From Myxococcales bacterium (GTDB taxonomy: Bacteria; Myxococcota_A; Polyangia; Nannocystales; Nannocystaceae), in the NCBI GenBank assembly GCA_020633335.1, contig JACKDU010000002.1, forward strand, positions 868,001 through 932,000: a DNA stretch of 64,000 bases. Reading direction: 5' to 3'. The notes beneath the pieces are model-generated. The model ran no database searches. It worked only from the letters and a program-made list of their open reading frames with translations, and was not told the DNA's origin. Shown here in pieces: positions 15,692 to 23,826 of the stretch. Every line of letters begins with the position of its first letter. Positions within the stretch are counted from its first letter, which is position 1. Made by a program: the position numbers and the translations under genes.

Positions 15692-16178
15692 ATCGTCCTG
15701 GTCGGACAACTCCCGGCGAGCCCCCGGACTCAGGGACCGCCGCAGTCGAGCGAGGATAGCGCTGAGCGGGCTGCGGGCCCAGCGCTCCGCGACCGTGACG
15801 GCAAGCGGCCCTCTGGCGACGTCGTTCAGCCCTTTGGCCACGGTTCACCCCGCAACCGTCGATCGCCGACGGCAACCGGAGCGCTCCGGACGCGGTCATC
15901 AGAGATGGTGGCAACAAGCACGAGGTCCACCACGGCGCTGAGCACCGGCGTAAGCTCCGTCACCCCGGCGGAGAGGAACCGCGTGCGCGGAGGTCGGCGG
16001 CCAGCGAGCCGGCTGGTAGATCTTGAGCCCACGAGCGGGCGAGGCGAAGACCGCCTGCGGCGACTCTTCGACCCGAGATGTGTCCCGACGGACATGATCA
16101 TCCAGCCATCCCGCGCGCTTTCGCACGCGAGAGTTCGACGTGCAACACCCCGAGCAAGTGACCGACCATGGGGACGCG
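15692..16178. other. Intergenic region between the EAD1-phosphoesterase operon and a lipoprotein gene
   Basis: This 487-bp gap lies between divergent genes and must carry both promoters. Several open frames cross it, but none has a domain, good start context or a family resemblance. No repeat or operator stood out. Confidence 0.5.
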
Positions 16179-17900
16179 ATGCTCCGGAGACACGATCCAT
16201 CGGCACTTTGGAGGGCCGCCTGCGCCCTCGCAGGCGCGCTCGCGTCGCTCACCGCCGCAGGCTGCCCTGGCGACGAGGATGGGTCACTCGCCAGCGCGAC
16301 GGTCGGCGACGATCCATCGACTGACACCTCCGAGGACTCGACGAGCGGCGGCGGCGACGGCCCCGGGGCGCCGACAACCAGCACGACCAGCACGACCAAC
16401 CCACTCCCCACGGCAACTGACACCTCGACGACGACCGCCGACGCGAGCTCGACCACCGACGCCGCCCCGCCCTTTTGCGGCGACGGCGTCCAGGATCCCG
16501 GCGAGGAGTGCGACTGGGGCCCGATGAACGCCGACGACGCCGGCTGCACCAGCGCCTGCGAGGAGGCGAAGTGCGGCGACGGCCTCCTCCTCAAGGACGT
16601 GGAGGAGTGCGACGAGGGCCAGGGCAACAGCGACACCGGCGCCTGCACGCTCGCCTGCACGAACGCGGTCTGTGGCGACCTCAAGGTCCACGAGGGCGTC
16701 GAAGAATGCGACACCAAGGTCAAGAGCGACGAGTACGGCGGCTGCACCGAGGCGTGTCTCCTCGGCCCGCACTGCGGCGACGGCGTGATCCAGGGCAACG
16801 AGGAGTGCGATGAGGGGCCGGACTCGGATACGTGCTCCGACAAGTGCACCGTGGATCGCTTGATCTTCGTCAGCTCCGCGGTCTTCACGGGCGATCTCGG
16901 TGGGGTGGAGGGCGCCGACACGAAGTGCAGGGTACTCGCCGCCGCGGCCAAGCTGCCGCGGGCGGAGAGCTTCCGGGCGTGGCTGAGCGCCGGCACCGAC
17001 GCGCCCGCGACGTGGATCGGCGAGCTCGATCCGAGTAAGCCCTACCGGCTCCCCAGCGGGCTCAAGGTCGCCGACAACTGGGCGCAGCTCACCTCGGGGA
17101 CCCTCAAGGCCGCTCCAGATCAGGATGAGAGCGGAGCAGCGGTCGCAAGCGCGGCCGCCTGGACCGGGACCAACGCCGGCAACACGGCCGACGACGACTC
17201 CTGCCCGTCGACCTGCGAACCCGCGGTCTGCGGCGACGGCTTCGTCCAGGCCGGCGTCGAGGAGTGCGACGACGCCAACGAGGCGAACGACGACGCCTGC
17301 CTGACGGTCTGCCTGGCGGCGGCGTGCGGCGACGGGGTCCTTCACGTCGGCGTCGAGGAGTGCGACGACGGCAACCTCGACCCGGACGACGAGTGCAACG
17401 CGGCGTGTGTCCGTGATCGGCTGGTCTTCGTCACGAGCGAGCCGCTGCAGCCCGGGGACTTCGGCTCCCTCTTCCTCGCCGACAACCACTGCCGCAAGGT
17501 AGCGATGGACGCCGGTCTCACGAACTACCAGGACTTCAAGGCGTGGCTCAGCGACGGCGAGGAGTCTCCGTCAACGCGCTTCTTCCACTCGGCGGGCCGC
17601 TACGTCCAGGTGACCGGCGAGGTCGTGGCCGAGAACTGGGAGGACCTGACCGACGGCGAGCTCACCCATGGGATCGATAGGACGATCACGGGCGTCTTGC
17701 AGTACGAGACCGCGGTATGGACAGGCACCCGGCCGAACGGCGAGGGCAGCGGCGAGGGCCTTCACTGTGAGAACTGGACCAACTCCTCGCCGGAGGTGCT
17801 CGGGCGGCAAGGCGTGAGCGGCTTCACCGACGCCGTGTGGACGGACTTTGACTCGGTCTTCTGCGGGATCGAGGCGTTCCTCTACTGCGTCGAGCAGTGA
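16179..17900 (+). CDS. Cys-rich (DUF4215-type) repeat lipoprotein with two endostatin-like domains
   Basis: The 573-residue lipoprotein has a lipobox (SLTAAGC), a Thr/Ser/Gly linker and tandem myxobacterial Cys-rich repeats of the form CGDGV.. EECD. (about six). Two copies of a domain with DRLIFVSSAVFTGDLGG...FRAWLS and DRLVFVTSEPLQPGDFGS...FKAWLS, ...WTGT follow; these resemble the collagen XV/XVIII endostatin-like fold seen in many myxobacterial surface proteins. The first copy appears cut short and runs directly into new Cys-rich repeats; the second is complete to the C-terminal CGIEAFLYC. ATG at 16179 gives the best signal peptide; a GTG at 16140 is possible. It is a cell-surface protein of unknown binding partner. 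Confidence 0.85.
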   Translation: MLRRHDPSALWRAACALAGALASLTAAGCPGDEDGSLASATVGDDPSTDTSEDSTSGGGDGPGAPTTSTTSTTNPLPTATDTSTTTADASSTTDAAPPFCGDGVQDPGEECDWGPMNADDAGCTSACEEAKCGDGLLLKDVEECDEGQGNSDTGACTLACTNAVCGDLKVHEGVEECDTKVKSDEYGGCTEACLLGPHCGDGVIQGNEECDEGPDSDTCSDKCTVDRLIFVSSAVFTGDLGGVEGADTKCRVLAAAAKLPRAESFRAWLSAGTDAPATWIGELDPSKPYRLPSGLKVADNWAQLTSGTLKAAPDQDESGAAVASAAAWTGTNAGNTADDDSCPSTCEPAVCGDGFVQAGVEECDDANEANDDACLTVCLAAACGDGVLHVGVEECDDGNLDPDDECNAACVRDRLVFVTSEPLQPGDFGSLFLADNHCRKVAMDAGLTNYQDFKAWLSDGEESPSTRFFHSAGRYVQVTGEVVAENWEDLTDGELTHGIDRTITGVLQYETAVWTGTRPNGEGSGEGLHCENWTNSSPEVLGRQGVSGFTDAVWTDFDSVFCGIEAFLYCVEQ

Positions 17901-17930
17901 GCCCGGCGCCCGTGGTAGCGTCGACCTCGC

Positions 17931-19679
17931 ATGAGCGGCGAGGACGACCCGAAGGCCCCAAAGGGCCGGCGCTTCGACATCGAAGGCGACCTCGTCGCCC
18001 GCGACAAGATCGTCCACAACCACGGCCCAAACGCCGACGTCCCCGAGCGCTGGTCGCCTCCTCCGCTCGTCGGTCGCTACCTCGACTGGCTCGCGGCGCG
18101 GCGTGTGGGCGTCGACCTCCGCGGGGTCGGCGGGGCGGACCTCCGGCTCGATCTCCGCGAGGTCTACGTCCCCCTCAGCCTGACCCGCCAGCGCCGCGAG
18201 GACGGCCCGCGCGCGAAGCACTGGCTCGACCCGTGCGAGGGCGTCGACTTCGAGATCGCGGCGCTCTTCGCCCACCTGGACGCCTGCCGGCACGCGCTCA
18301 TCCTCGGGCACCCGGGGAGCGGCAAGACCACCGCCCTGCGCAAGCTCGCGCAGCTCGTCGGCGATCAGGCCCTACGAGCGCGGGGCGACGCCCCGCCCGT
18401 ACCGACCGAGACCAGCGGCGACGCGGCGCTCCTGCCCGAGAGCCTCGGCGACCGCTCCCTGCCGGTCTTTGTCCGCCTCCGCACCTTCAAGGTGGCGGAC
18501 ATCAACGGCTCCCTGGAGGACTTCGTCGCCCGCGAGCTCGCCGACGTCTCCAAGGACAGCCCGCGCCCGCTCGATCGAACATTGACCGCGGCACTCTGGG
18601 GCCACGGCCAGCTTGTCCTCCTCCTCGACGGCCTCGACGAGATCGCCGACACCGACCTCCGGGCGCAGCTCTGCGATTGGCTCGGCAGCCAGCTCAAGAC
18701 CAATCGCTGCCTGGCCATCCGGGCGGTCGTCACCAGCCGTTTCAGTGGCCACGACGGCCGCCAGGTCCGCCTCGACGACGCACTCTTCGCCCGGATAGAA
18801 GTCCGTCCCCTCTCGCCAGAGCAGGCCCGGGTCCTGATCACGCGCTGGTTCGACGAGGCGTCGCGCGAGCTCGGCAACGCCTTCCCGCGGCGCGAGGCCC
18901 TGGCCCGCGCCGCCCACCTCGCTACCTCTCTCGAGGACACGCGCTTCGCTGATCGTCGCCGGGCGATGTACGCGACGCCGCTGATCCTGACCCTCCTCTG
19001 CGTCGTCGTCCAACGCGGGCACTCGATGCCGGAGAACCGCGCCAAGTTCTATCAGGCGTGCCTGGAGGTGCTCCTGGAGACCTGGCAGCGGGCGAAGCAC
19101 GACGACCCATCAGCCGCCCCCAGCGGGGCCGCCCGCCCGCTCCTCCATGCCGAAGCGGCGATCGAGCTCCTGCATCCGATCGCCGCCTTCGTCCACGAGA
19201 GCGAGGTTCGCGAGCAAGTCGAGCGCGACGAGCTGATCGACCGGATTGGCGACCGGCTCGACGAGCTCGGCCACACCAAGCTCGACGCGGAGGAGGTCCT
19301 CGAGTGGCTGCGCAAGCAGGTGGGGATCTTCGACGAGCTCGCGCCCGGCGAGTACGGCTTCTTCCATCTCGGACTCCAGGAGTACCTGACAGCCCTCGAC
19401 ATCGCCACGGTTGGTGCTCCCGCAATCGATCGCCTAGCCCAGCGCTTCGCCGACTCGTGGTGGCGTGAGGTCACGCTCTTGGCAGTGAGCTTCCCGGGGC
19501 GCGGAGTCTTCGCCAGGCTCATGGATCAAGTCCTCGACGTCCTTCGCCGCCGAGACGGTGGTGGGTGCGGGCCTTCGCTTCTTCTTCGCCATAGTCTCCG
19601 GCTCCAAGCCCTCAGCGGGCAGCGACCCGCCCGCGGCCTGCTGCAATCATGTCCAGGAGCCGGCGACCCCGCGGGGTGA
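17931..19679 (+). CDS. NACHT ATPase, C-terminally truncated paralogue
   Basis: This 582-residue protein is paralogous to the NACHT-FGS protein at 102-3251: Walker A GHPGSGKTT (126-134), Walker B LLLDGLDEIAD (about 230-240), TPLILTLLCVVVQ and FFHLGLQEYLTALDIA. Its N-terminus has FDIEGDLVARDKIVHNHG, a variant of the strand motif of the EAD1 proteins. Similarity stops near residue 540 (VFARLMDQVLDVLRRR). The remaining 40 or so residues are low complexity, and their last part is antisense to the gene at 19612-20370 (68-bp overlap). The whole FGS half of the paralogue is missing. The truncated product may be inactive, or may work as a sensor-less subunit. Confidence 0.85.
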   Translation: MSGEDDPKAPKGRRFDIEGDLVARDKIVHNHGPNADVPERWSPPPLVGRYLDWLAARRVGVDLRGVGGADLRLDLREVYVPLSLTRQRREDGPRAKHWLDPCEGVDFEIAALFAHLDACRHALILGHPGSGKTTALRKLAQLVGDQALRARGDAPPVPTETSGDAALLPESLGDRSLPVFVRLRTFKVADINGSLEDFVARELADVSKDSPRPLDRTLTAALWGHGQLVLLLDGLDEIADTDLRAQLCDWLGSQLKTNRCLAIRAVVTSRFSGHDGRQVRLDDALFARIEVRPLSPEQARVLITRWFDEASRELGNAFPRREALARAAHLATSLEDTRFADRRRAMYATPLILTLLCVVVQRGHSMPENRAKFYQACLEVLLETWQRAKHDDPSAAPSGAARPLLHAEAAIELLHPIAAFVHESEVREQVERDELIDRIGDRLDELGHTKLDAEEVLEWLRKQVGIFDELAPGEYGFFHLGLQEYLTALDIATVGAPAIDRLAQRFADSWWREVTLLAVSFPGRGVFARLMDQVLDVLRRRDGGGCGPSLLLRHSLRLQALSGQRPARGLLQSCPGAGDPAG

Positions 19680-20370
19680 TTCGGATCTTGACCGCCGGGT
19701 GCACCGCCTCCGTCCGGTGGCGGATGAAGAGCGGGTGCCCCGGCGATCCCGACTGGAGCATCTCGACGAAGTCGCCGCCGGCCAGGTGTTCGTAGGACTC
19801 GAGCTTCTCGTCGACGGCGGTGAGCTGGATCTGCCGGTCCCCCTTGGCGCGCAGGTCCTCGAGGTGCTCGATCTCGACCGGACCCACGCCCGAGCGGATC
19901 AGCGCGTCCATCAACTCGGGGCCGCGACCAAACCCGTAGATCGCGGGCGCGAACGAGCCCCGGAGCGCGTCGACGTAGAGCCGCTGGATCGGCGCGGTCG
20001 AGCGCGAGTACGCGTCCTCGATCCGGGTCGCACCGCTGATCAGATCGCGGAGCGGCGGGGGCTCGCCGCCGTGCTGGTCCCACGCCTTCTCCAGCGCGAC
20101 CGACCGCTCCTTGTCGGCGACCAAGCGGTCGAGGACCTCCAGGACCACGATGAAGCTGGTCGAGAGGAAGTCGACCTGCTTGGCGATCTCGAGGAAGCCG
20201 TCGCGGGTCATCGCGTCGATCTCCCCCTTGAGGACCTCGTCCTGGGTCTTGAAGAAGCGCTCCATGTGGCGGCCGCTCGCCGCGTCGGCGAGCTGGGCCA
20301 TCGCCGTCGGGTCGCCCTTCGCGGCCCGGAGGAGCTTGCCGATCGTTCCGCTGATGGAGGAGAGCGTCAT
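19612..20370 (-). CDS. Hypothetical helical protein with C-terminal winged-helix-like end
   Basis: The 252-residue soluble protein starts at an ATG (20370) as MTLSSISGTIGKLLRAAKGD. It is mostly helical, with motifs GRHMERFFKTQDEVLKGEID, FLEIAKQVDFLSTSFIVVLE and RIEDAYSRSTAPIQRLYVDA. The C-terminus (about 170-252) has HLEDLRAKGDRQIQLTAVD and VKIRITPRGRRLLDMIAAG, like a small winged helix. No family was recognised with confidence; a relation to Abi-type defence proteins is possible only from neighbourhood and style. Its 3' end overlaps the truncated NACHT gene convergently. Confidence 0.75.
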   Translation of the reverse strand: MTLSSISGTIGKLLRAAKGDPTAMAQLADAASGRHMERFFKTQDEVLKGEIDAMTRDGFLEIAKQVDFLSTSFIVVLEVLDRLVADKERSVALEKAWDQHGGEPPPLRDLISGATRIEDAYSRSTAPIQRLYVDALRGSFAPAIYGFGRGPELMDALIRSGVGPVEIEHLEDLRAKGDRQIQLTAVDEKLESYEHLAGGDFVEMLQSGSPGHPLFIRHRTEAVHPAVKIRITPRGRRLLDMIAAGRGRVAAR

Positions 20371-20883
20371 GGTCGCTACCGAGCGTACCACGGCAACCGG
20401 GCGGTCTCGGACCTGCCGAGGCCATCGCGTCTGCCCCGACAGCGAGCGTCGACCGCGAGCGCTGCCCGCCGCGTGACACCGAGCCGAGCAGGCCGACGCC
20501 AGCCGATGGTCAGCTCTGTGGAATGCGTGGGACCACCACGCGCTCCGAGCCATCGCTCTGTCACTTCTGTCAGATCTCCACAGAGCCGAACGAAGTCGCG
20601 CGACGAGGCTCGGGGCAGGAGAGTTCGTCGGCGCGCGAGCACGCGACACCGAACACCAGGGTCTCCCGCGCACTCGAGAAGGCGCTCCGCCTCGGCGGTC
20701 GCGCGCACCATCGGCCCACGAGTACCCCCAGCGGCGACTCGGTCGCAGTCGACGACGACTCGGGCCTGATTCGCGCGGGAATCGTCGATCAGTCGGAGTC
20801 GATTCGCAAACGACTCCCTGACGAGTCTGCTTGCACGTCTCCTCGCTAACGCGGAAGATGGAAAGGTTGGCAGGGAGGGCGGC
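20371..20883. other. Intergenic region without recognised gene
   Basis: This 513-bp interval separates the divergent genes at 20370 (minus) and 20884 (plus). Open frames in it lack domains and convincing starts. A ribosome site (AGGGAGGGCGG) lies at its right end before the ATG at 20884. No repeat or RNA structure was recognised. Confidence 0.5.
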
Positions 20884-22092
20884 ATGGGTGGTGAAGCCGA
20901 GGGCGATGCGATCATGTGGATCACGGCAGCGTGCAGGGCTGCCATCACGGCGCTCCCCCGTGGCGAGCGCGGGGTCGAGGCGGCGATCCTCTGGCTGCAC
21001 GCAATCCCGGAGGCCACCAGGCTGGGCCTTGGCGACCTCACTGACTCAGCCCCTGGTCTCTTCCGGGTCTTCGTCGCAGCAGGATTGATCCCGAGCTGCC
21101 CGAGCGACAGCGCGATGACCGGGGCGATCCGACTGATCGCGTCGGTGTCGGCGCTCATCACCCAGAGGAGCCCGCGCACCTGGACGGCCTGGATCGGGAG
21201 CGCGCGTGATCCGGACTCGCCGCTCGCCACCGCGCTCCGAGGCGCCGTCACGCCCGCGATGCTCGCGGGCCCGGGGCTCCACCCCTCGGCAGCACCCCGG
21301 CGCGCCGGATCGATCCGCACCGAGCGCGACCGCCTGGCCGCCGAGCTCGCCCTGGCCCGCGACGAGCTCGACCGCGAGCGCCGCTCCTCCAGCGAGCGGA
21401 TCGACGCGCTCGCCGCGGAGCGCGATCGCATGGCGGCCGATCTCGTGGCCGCCCGAGAGGAGCGAAACCGCGAGCGTCGCCTGGCGACGGAGCGGCGCCA
21501 CGTGCTCACGGCGGAGCACGACCGCCTGGCGACCGACCTCGTGGCCGCTCGCAAGGCGGCCTCCGCGATGACGCGGGAGCGCGACGAGGTCGCATCTCGC
21601 CTCCTCGCTGCCATCAAGGATGGCGACGATCATGCTCGGCTCCTGGGTGAACTTCGGGAGCAGGCGAACCGAGAGACCGAGTCGCTCCGCGACGCCTGCC
21701 GCGAGCTCGAGGCCCTGCGCGATCGACAGGCCACCGCGATCGCCAACCTGGACAGATCACTCCGCGAAGCGCAGCTGGGGAACAGGGATCTGCATGCGGC
21801 GATTGAGCGTGAGAAACGCGCCCACGAGGCGACACGCCAACGCCTGCGCCTCTCCGACAAGAGTCGGCCTCAGCACGACGAGGAGATTGCGAAGCTCAAG
21901 GCGCGCCTGAGCGCGGCTTCTCGGGCCACGGAGGCGATGGACGCGATCTGCGTCGCGCTGAGGATCAACTCCGAGGATCTCAACGTCGACGCACAGCTCA
22001 ACGCGATCCTGACGACCGTCGCGGATGATCGGGAGAAGATCTACAGGCTCCGCAAGACCCTCAGCATCCACCGAATCCCCGAGCCGTTCTAG
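20884..22092 (+). CDS. Coiled-coil protein of unknown function
   Basis: The 402-residue protein has an N-terminal helical part (about 1-140: AACRAAITALPRGERGVEAA, RLIASVSALITQRS). A long charged coiled coil (about 145-345) follows, with heptads rich in Arg, Glu and Ala (RTERDRLAAELALARDELDR, ERDRMAADLVAAREERNRER). A short C-terminal helical tail ends the protein. It has no signal peptide or membrane segment. The ATG at 20884 follows a strong AGGGAGGG site. No family was recognised; such proteins can be scaffolds or sensors. It is the last intact protein gene of the island before the nuclease-like gene on the other strand. Confidence 0.8.
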   Translation: MGGEAEGDAIMWITAACRAAITALPRGERGVEAAILWLHAIPEATRLGLGDLTDSAPGLFRVFVAAGLIPSCPSDSAMTGAIRLIASVSALITQRSPRTWTAWIGSARDPDSPLATALRGAVTPAMLAGPGLHPSAAPRRAGSIRTERDRLAAELALARDELDRERRSSSERIDALAAERDRMAADLVAAREERNRERRLATERRHVLTAEHDRLATDLVAARKAASAMTRERDEVASRLLAAIKDGDDHARLLGELREQANRETESLRDACRELEALRDRQATAIANLDRSLREAQLGNRDLHAAIEREKRAHEATRQRLRLSDKSRPQHDEEIAKLKARLSAASRATEAMDAICVALRINSEDLNVDAQLNAILTTVADDREKIYRLRKTLSIHRIPEPF

Positions 22093-22171
22093 ACCGCGCA
22101 CGAGCTCCGTCGCTCGCCAGATCGCCTCCGGAGGCGGCCTGCCTTCTGCCGCCGACGTGTCCGTCGCAGCG

Positions 22172-23077
22172 CTACGCGTCCGCGAAGACCTCGTCGAGGC
22201 TCTTCGCCGTCAGGACACGCCCGGCCCAGGTCTCGATCACCGTGCACTCCGTGCACTCGAGGATCCGCTGGCGCAGCTCATCCGAGACCACGAACCCGCG
22301 CAGCTCAAGGAGCTTGAGGAGGAGCATGGCCTCGCCTTCGGCTTTGCCCTCTGCCTTCCCCTCTGCTTTCCCCTCCGCTTTGCCCTCTGCCTTCCCCTGG
22401 GCGAAGTACCTGCGGGCGAAGTCGCTTTGGAACTCGTGTCCGGTGGTCGCCATGAGCTGCTCCAGTGCCGCCCTCGCGGCGCTCCCGAGGAGCGCGAGGA
22501 CGAAGTCAGGGTAGAAGGTCCCGCGCTCCCTGTCGAGCCCATGGGCGGCCGCCAGCGCCGCCAGCGCAACCTCCTCGATCCCGGGCTCGTCGGCGTGGGC
22601 CGCGACCGAGAGGACCGCGAGCTCGGGCGCCGCCCGGGCCGCGTCGAAGTCGGTGATCCGCGGGATCGCATCGGGCCCGAGCGTACGCGGCCGGAGGATG
22701 CAGCAGCCCTCGCCGAGGTCGATCGGCTCAGCGCACCACGCGGCGACCTCGCGGTCGAGTGCGAGCACCACCAGCACCACCGGACACCCGAGCCGCACCC
22801 GCGCGCCGGCGACGTAGAGCGGCCACGTCCAGCGCTTGCGAGGGTCAACCTCGGTCTGAGCCTCGACGACGAAAGCCGTCGCCGGCCGCTGTGGATCGTC
22901 GCCGATGACCACGACCGCGTCGGCCCGGTACTCCGCGAGGTTGAGGTCGACGAACTCGGCGGCGCTGACCCGCGTCGTCGCCGAGCTGACCTGCCTCTCC
23001 GGCCATACAAGGCTCGGGATGATCGACGGCGCGTTGCGGACGAGCTGGACCAGCGCCTCGTGCGGGAGCTTCGGCAT
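22172..23077 (-). CDS. PD-(D/E)XK nuclease-like protein (Rpn/transposase-related) with GKAE repeats
   Basis: The 301-residue protein begins MPKLPHEALVQLVRNAPSI. It has a PD-(D/E)XK-like core: FVDLNLAEYRADAVVVIG supplies the aspartate, FVVEAQTE the E-x-Q in place of E-x-K, and further strands are GCPVVLVVLALD. Near residue 226 a run of about five GKAE units (12-bp DNA repeats near 22336-22399) leads to a C-terminal helical segment. Rpn-like proteins of this type have DNA nuclease activity, often RecA-independent recombination promotion, and are common in accessory regions. The repeat number could change by slippage without breaking the frame. The start is the ATG at 23077. Confidence 0.82.
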   Translation of the reverse strand: MPKLPHEALVQLVRNAPSIIPSLVWPERQVSSATTRVSAAEFVDLNLAEYRADAVVVIGDDPQRPATAFVVEAQTEVDPRKRWTWPLYVAGARVRLGCPVVLVVLALDREVAAWCAEPIDLGEGCCILRPRTLGPDAIPRITDFDAARAAPELAVLSVAAHADEPGIEEVALAALAAAHGLDRERGTFYPDFVLALLGSAARAALEQLMATTGHEFQSDFARRYFAQGKAEGKAEGKAEGKAEGKAEGEAMLLLKLLELRGFVVSDELRQRILECTECTVIETWAGRVLTAKSLDEVFADA

Positions 23078-23254
23078 CGCGCACGGACGCTAGCGCGGAC
23101 GAGCGCGCGAAGGAAGAAGATCGCGCAACCGATGATCGCCTCGCCTGGATCGATCTCGGCAGCCATCCGGCCGACCGACCGCCGGGTGTGGACAACTTCT
23201 CTCCCACCTGACAGGTCGACGCGCGAGGACGCGATCTCCTCCCAGCCGGATGGA

Positions 23255-23276
23255 TCTGGTTTGATTCTGGTTTGAT
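23255..23276 (+). repeat. Tandem 11-bp direct repeat
   Basis: TCTGGTTTGAT occurs twice head to tail in an AT-richer patch between the nuclease-like gene and the beheaded surface-protein fragment. It could be a regulator site or the scar of a rearrangement. Nothing else in the 247-bp gap was recognised. Confidence 0.5.
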
Positions 23277-23324
23277 TTCGGATCGGCTGGATCGAAAGCC
23301 CCGAATTCGCGGCCCAAAGGCCCC

Positions 23325-23801
23325 ATGGAGGGGCACCGGAGCGACATCACCAACGTTAACGACGACGGGACGATCCCGGCCAACCCCGACCCCAACTGGC
23401 TGAGCTACAACAACTTCCGCTCCGGCGACCTCTCGCCGCCCGACGGCCTCAAGGCCCCCGACCTCGTGATGCTCTCGCCGGAGAGCTGCCTCAACGAGTG
23501 CTCGGGCCAGGATCAGGTGACGATCTGGCTGCAGCTCGGCAACGTCGGCGCGGTCCCGCTGACCGCCGGCGTGACGATCCAGATCTACGGGACGATGATG
23601 GGCATCGAGTCGCTGATCCAGGAGGTCCCGGTCGACATCGTCCTCCAGCCCGGGCAGTACGCCGACGCGATGTCGATCGACGTCAACACCGCGGGGCTCG
23701 AGGAGCTGCGGGTGGTCGCGGTCCCCAACGAGGCCGAGTGCGTCGTCGATCCCGCGAACGAGATCCTCCTCAAGGCGCCCTTCTGCACGATCCCGGGGTA
23801 G
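23325..23801 (+). pseudogene. 3' remnant of a large FG-GAP/VCBS-type surface protein
   Basis: The 158 residues read HRSDITNVNDDGTIP, then a beta-sandwich (CARDB-like) with IWLQLGNVGAVPLTAG and DIVLQPGQYADA. In myxobacterial FG-GAP/VCBS proteins the motif ITNVNDDGTIP comes after a long repeat region and a W.Q(H/A)...Y motif. Here it starts only a few residues after an ATG, with no signal peptide. The N-terminal part, expected to be many hundred residues, is absent. I read this as a 3' fragment left by deletion. An independently expressed small protein cannot be excluded. Confidence 0.65.
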
Positions 23802-23826
23802 CGCGATCGCGCAGAGCTCCGCGCGC

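Noticed and set aside
22320..22400. Repeats of 12 bp as a CRISPR-like array
   Set aside because: Units are contiguous and code for GKAE in frame; there are no spacers.
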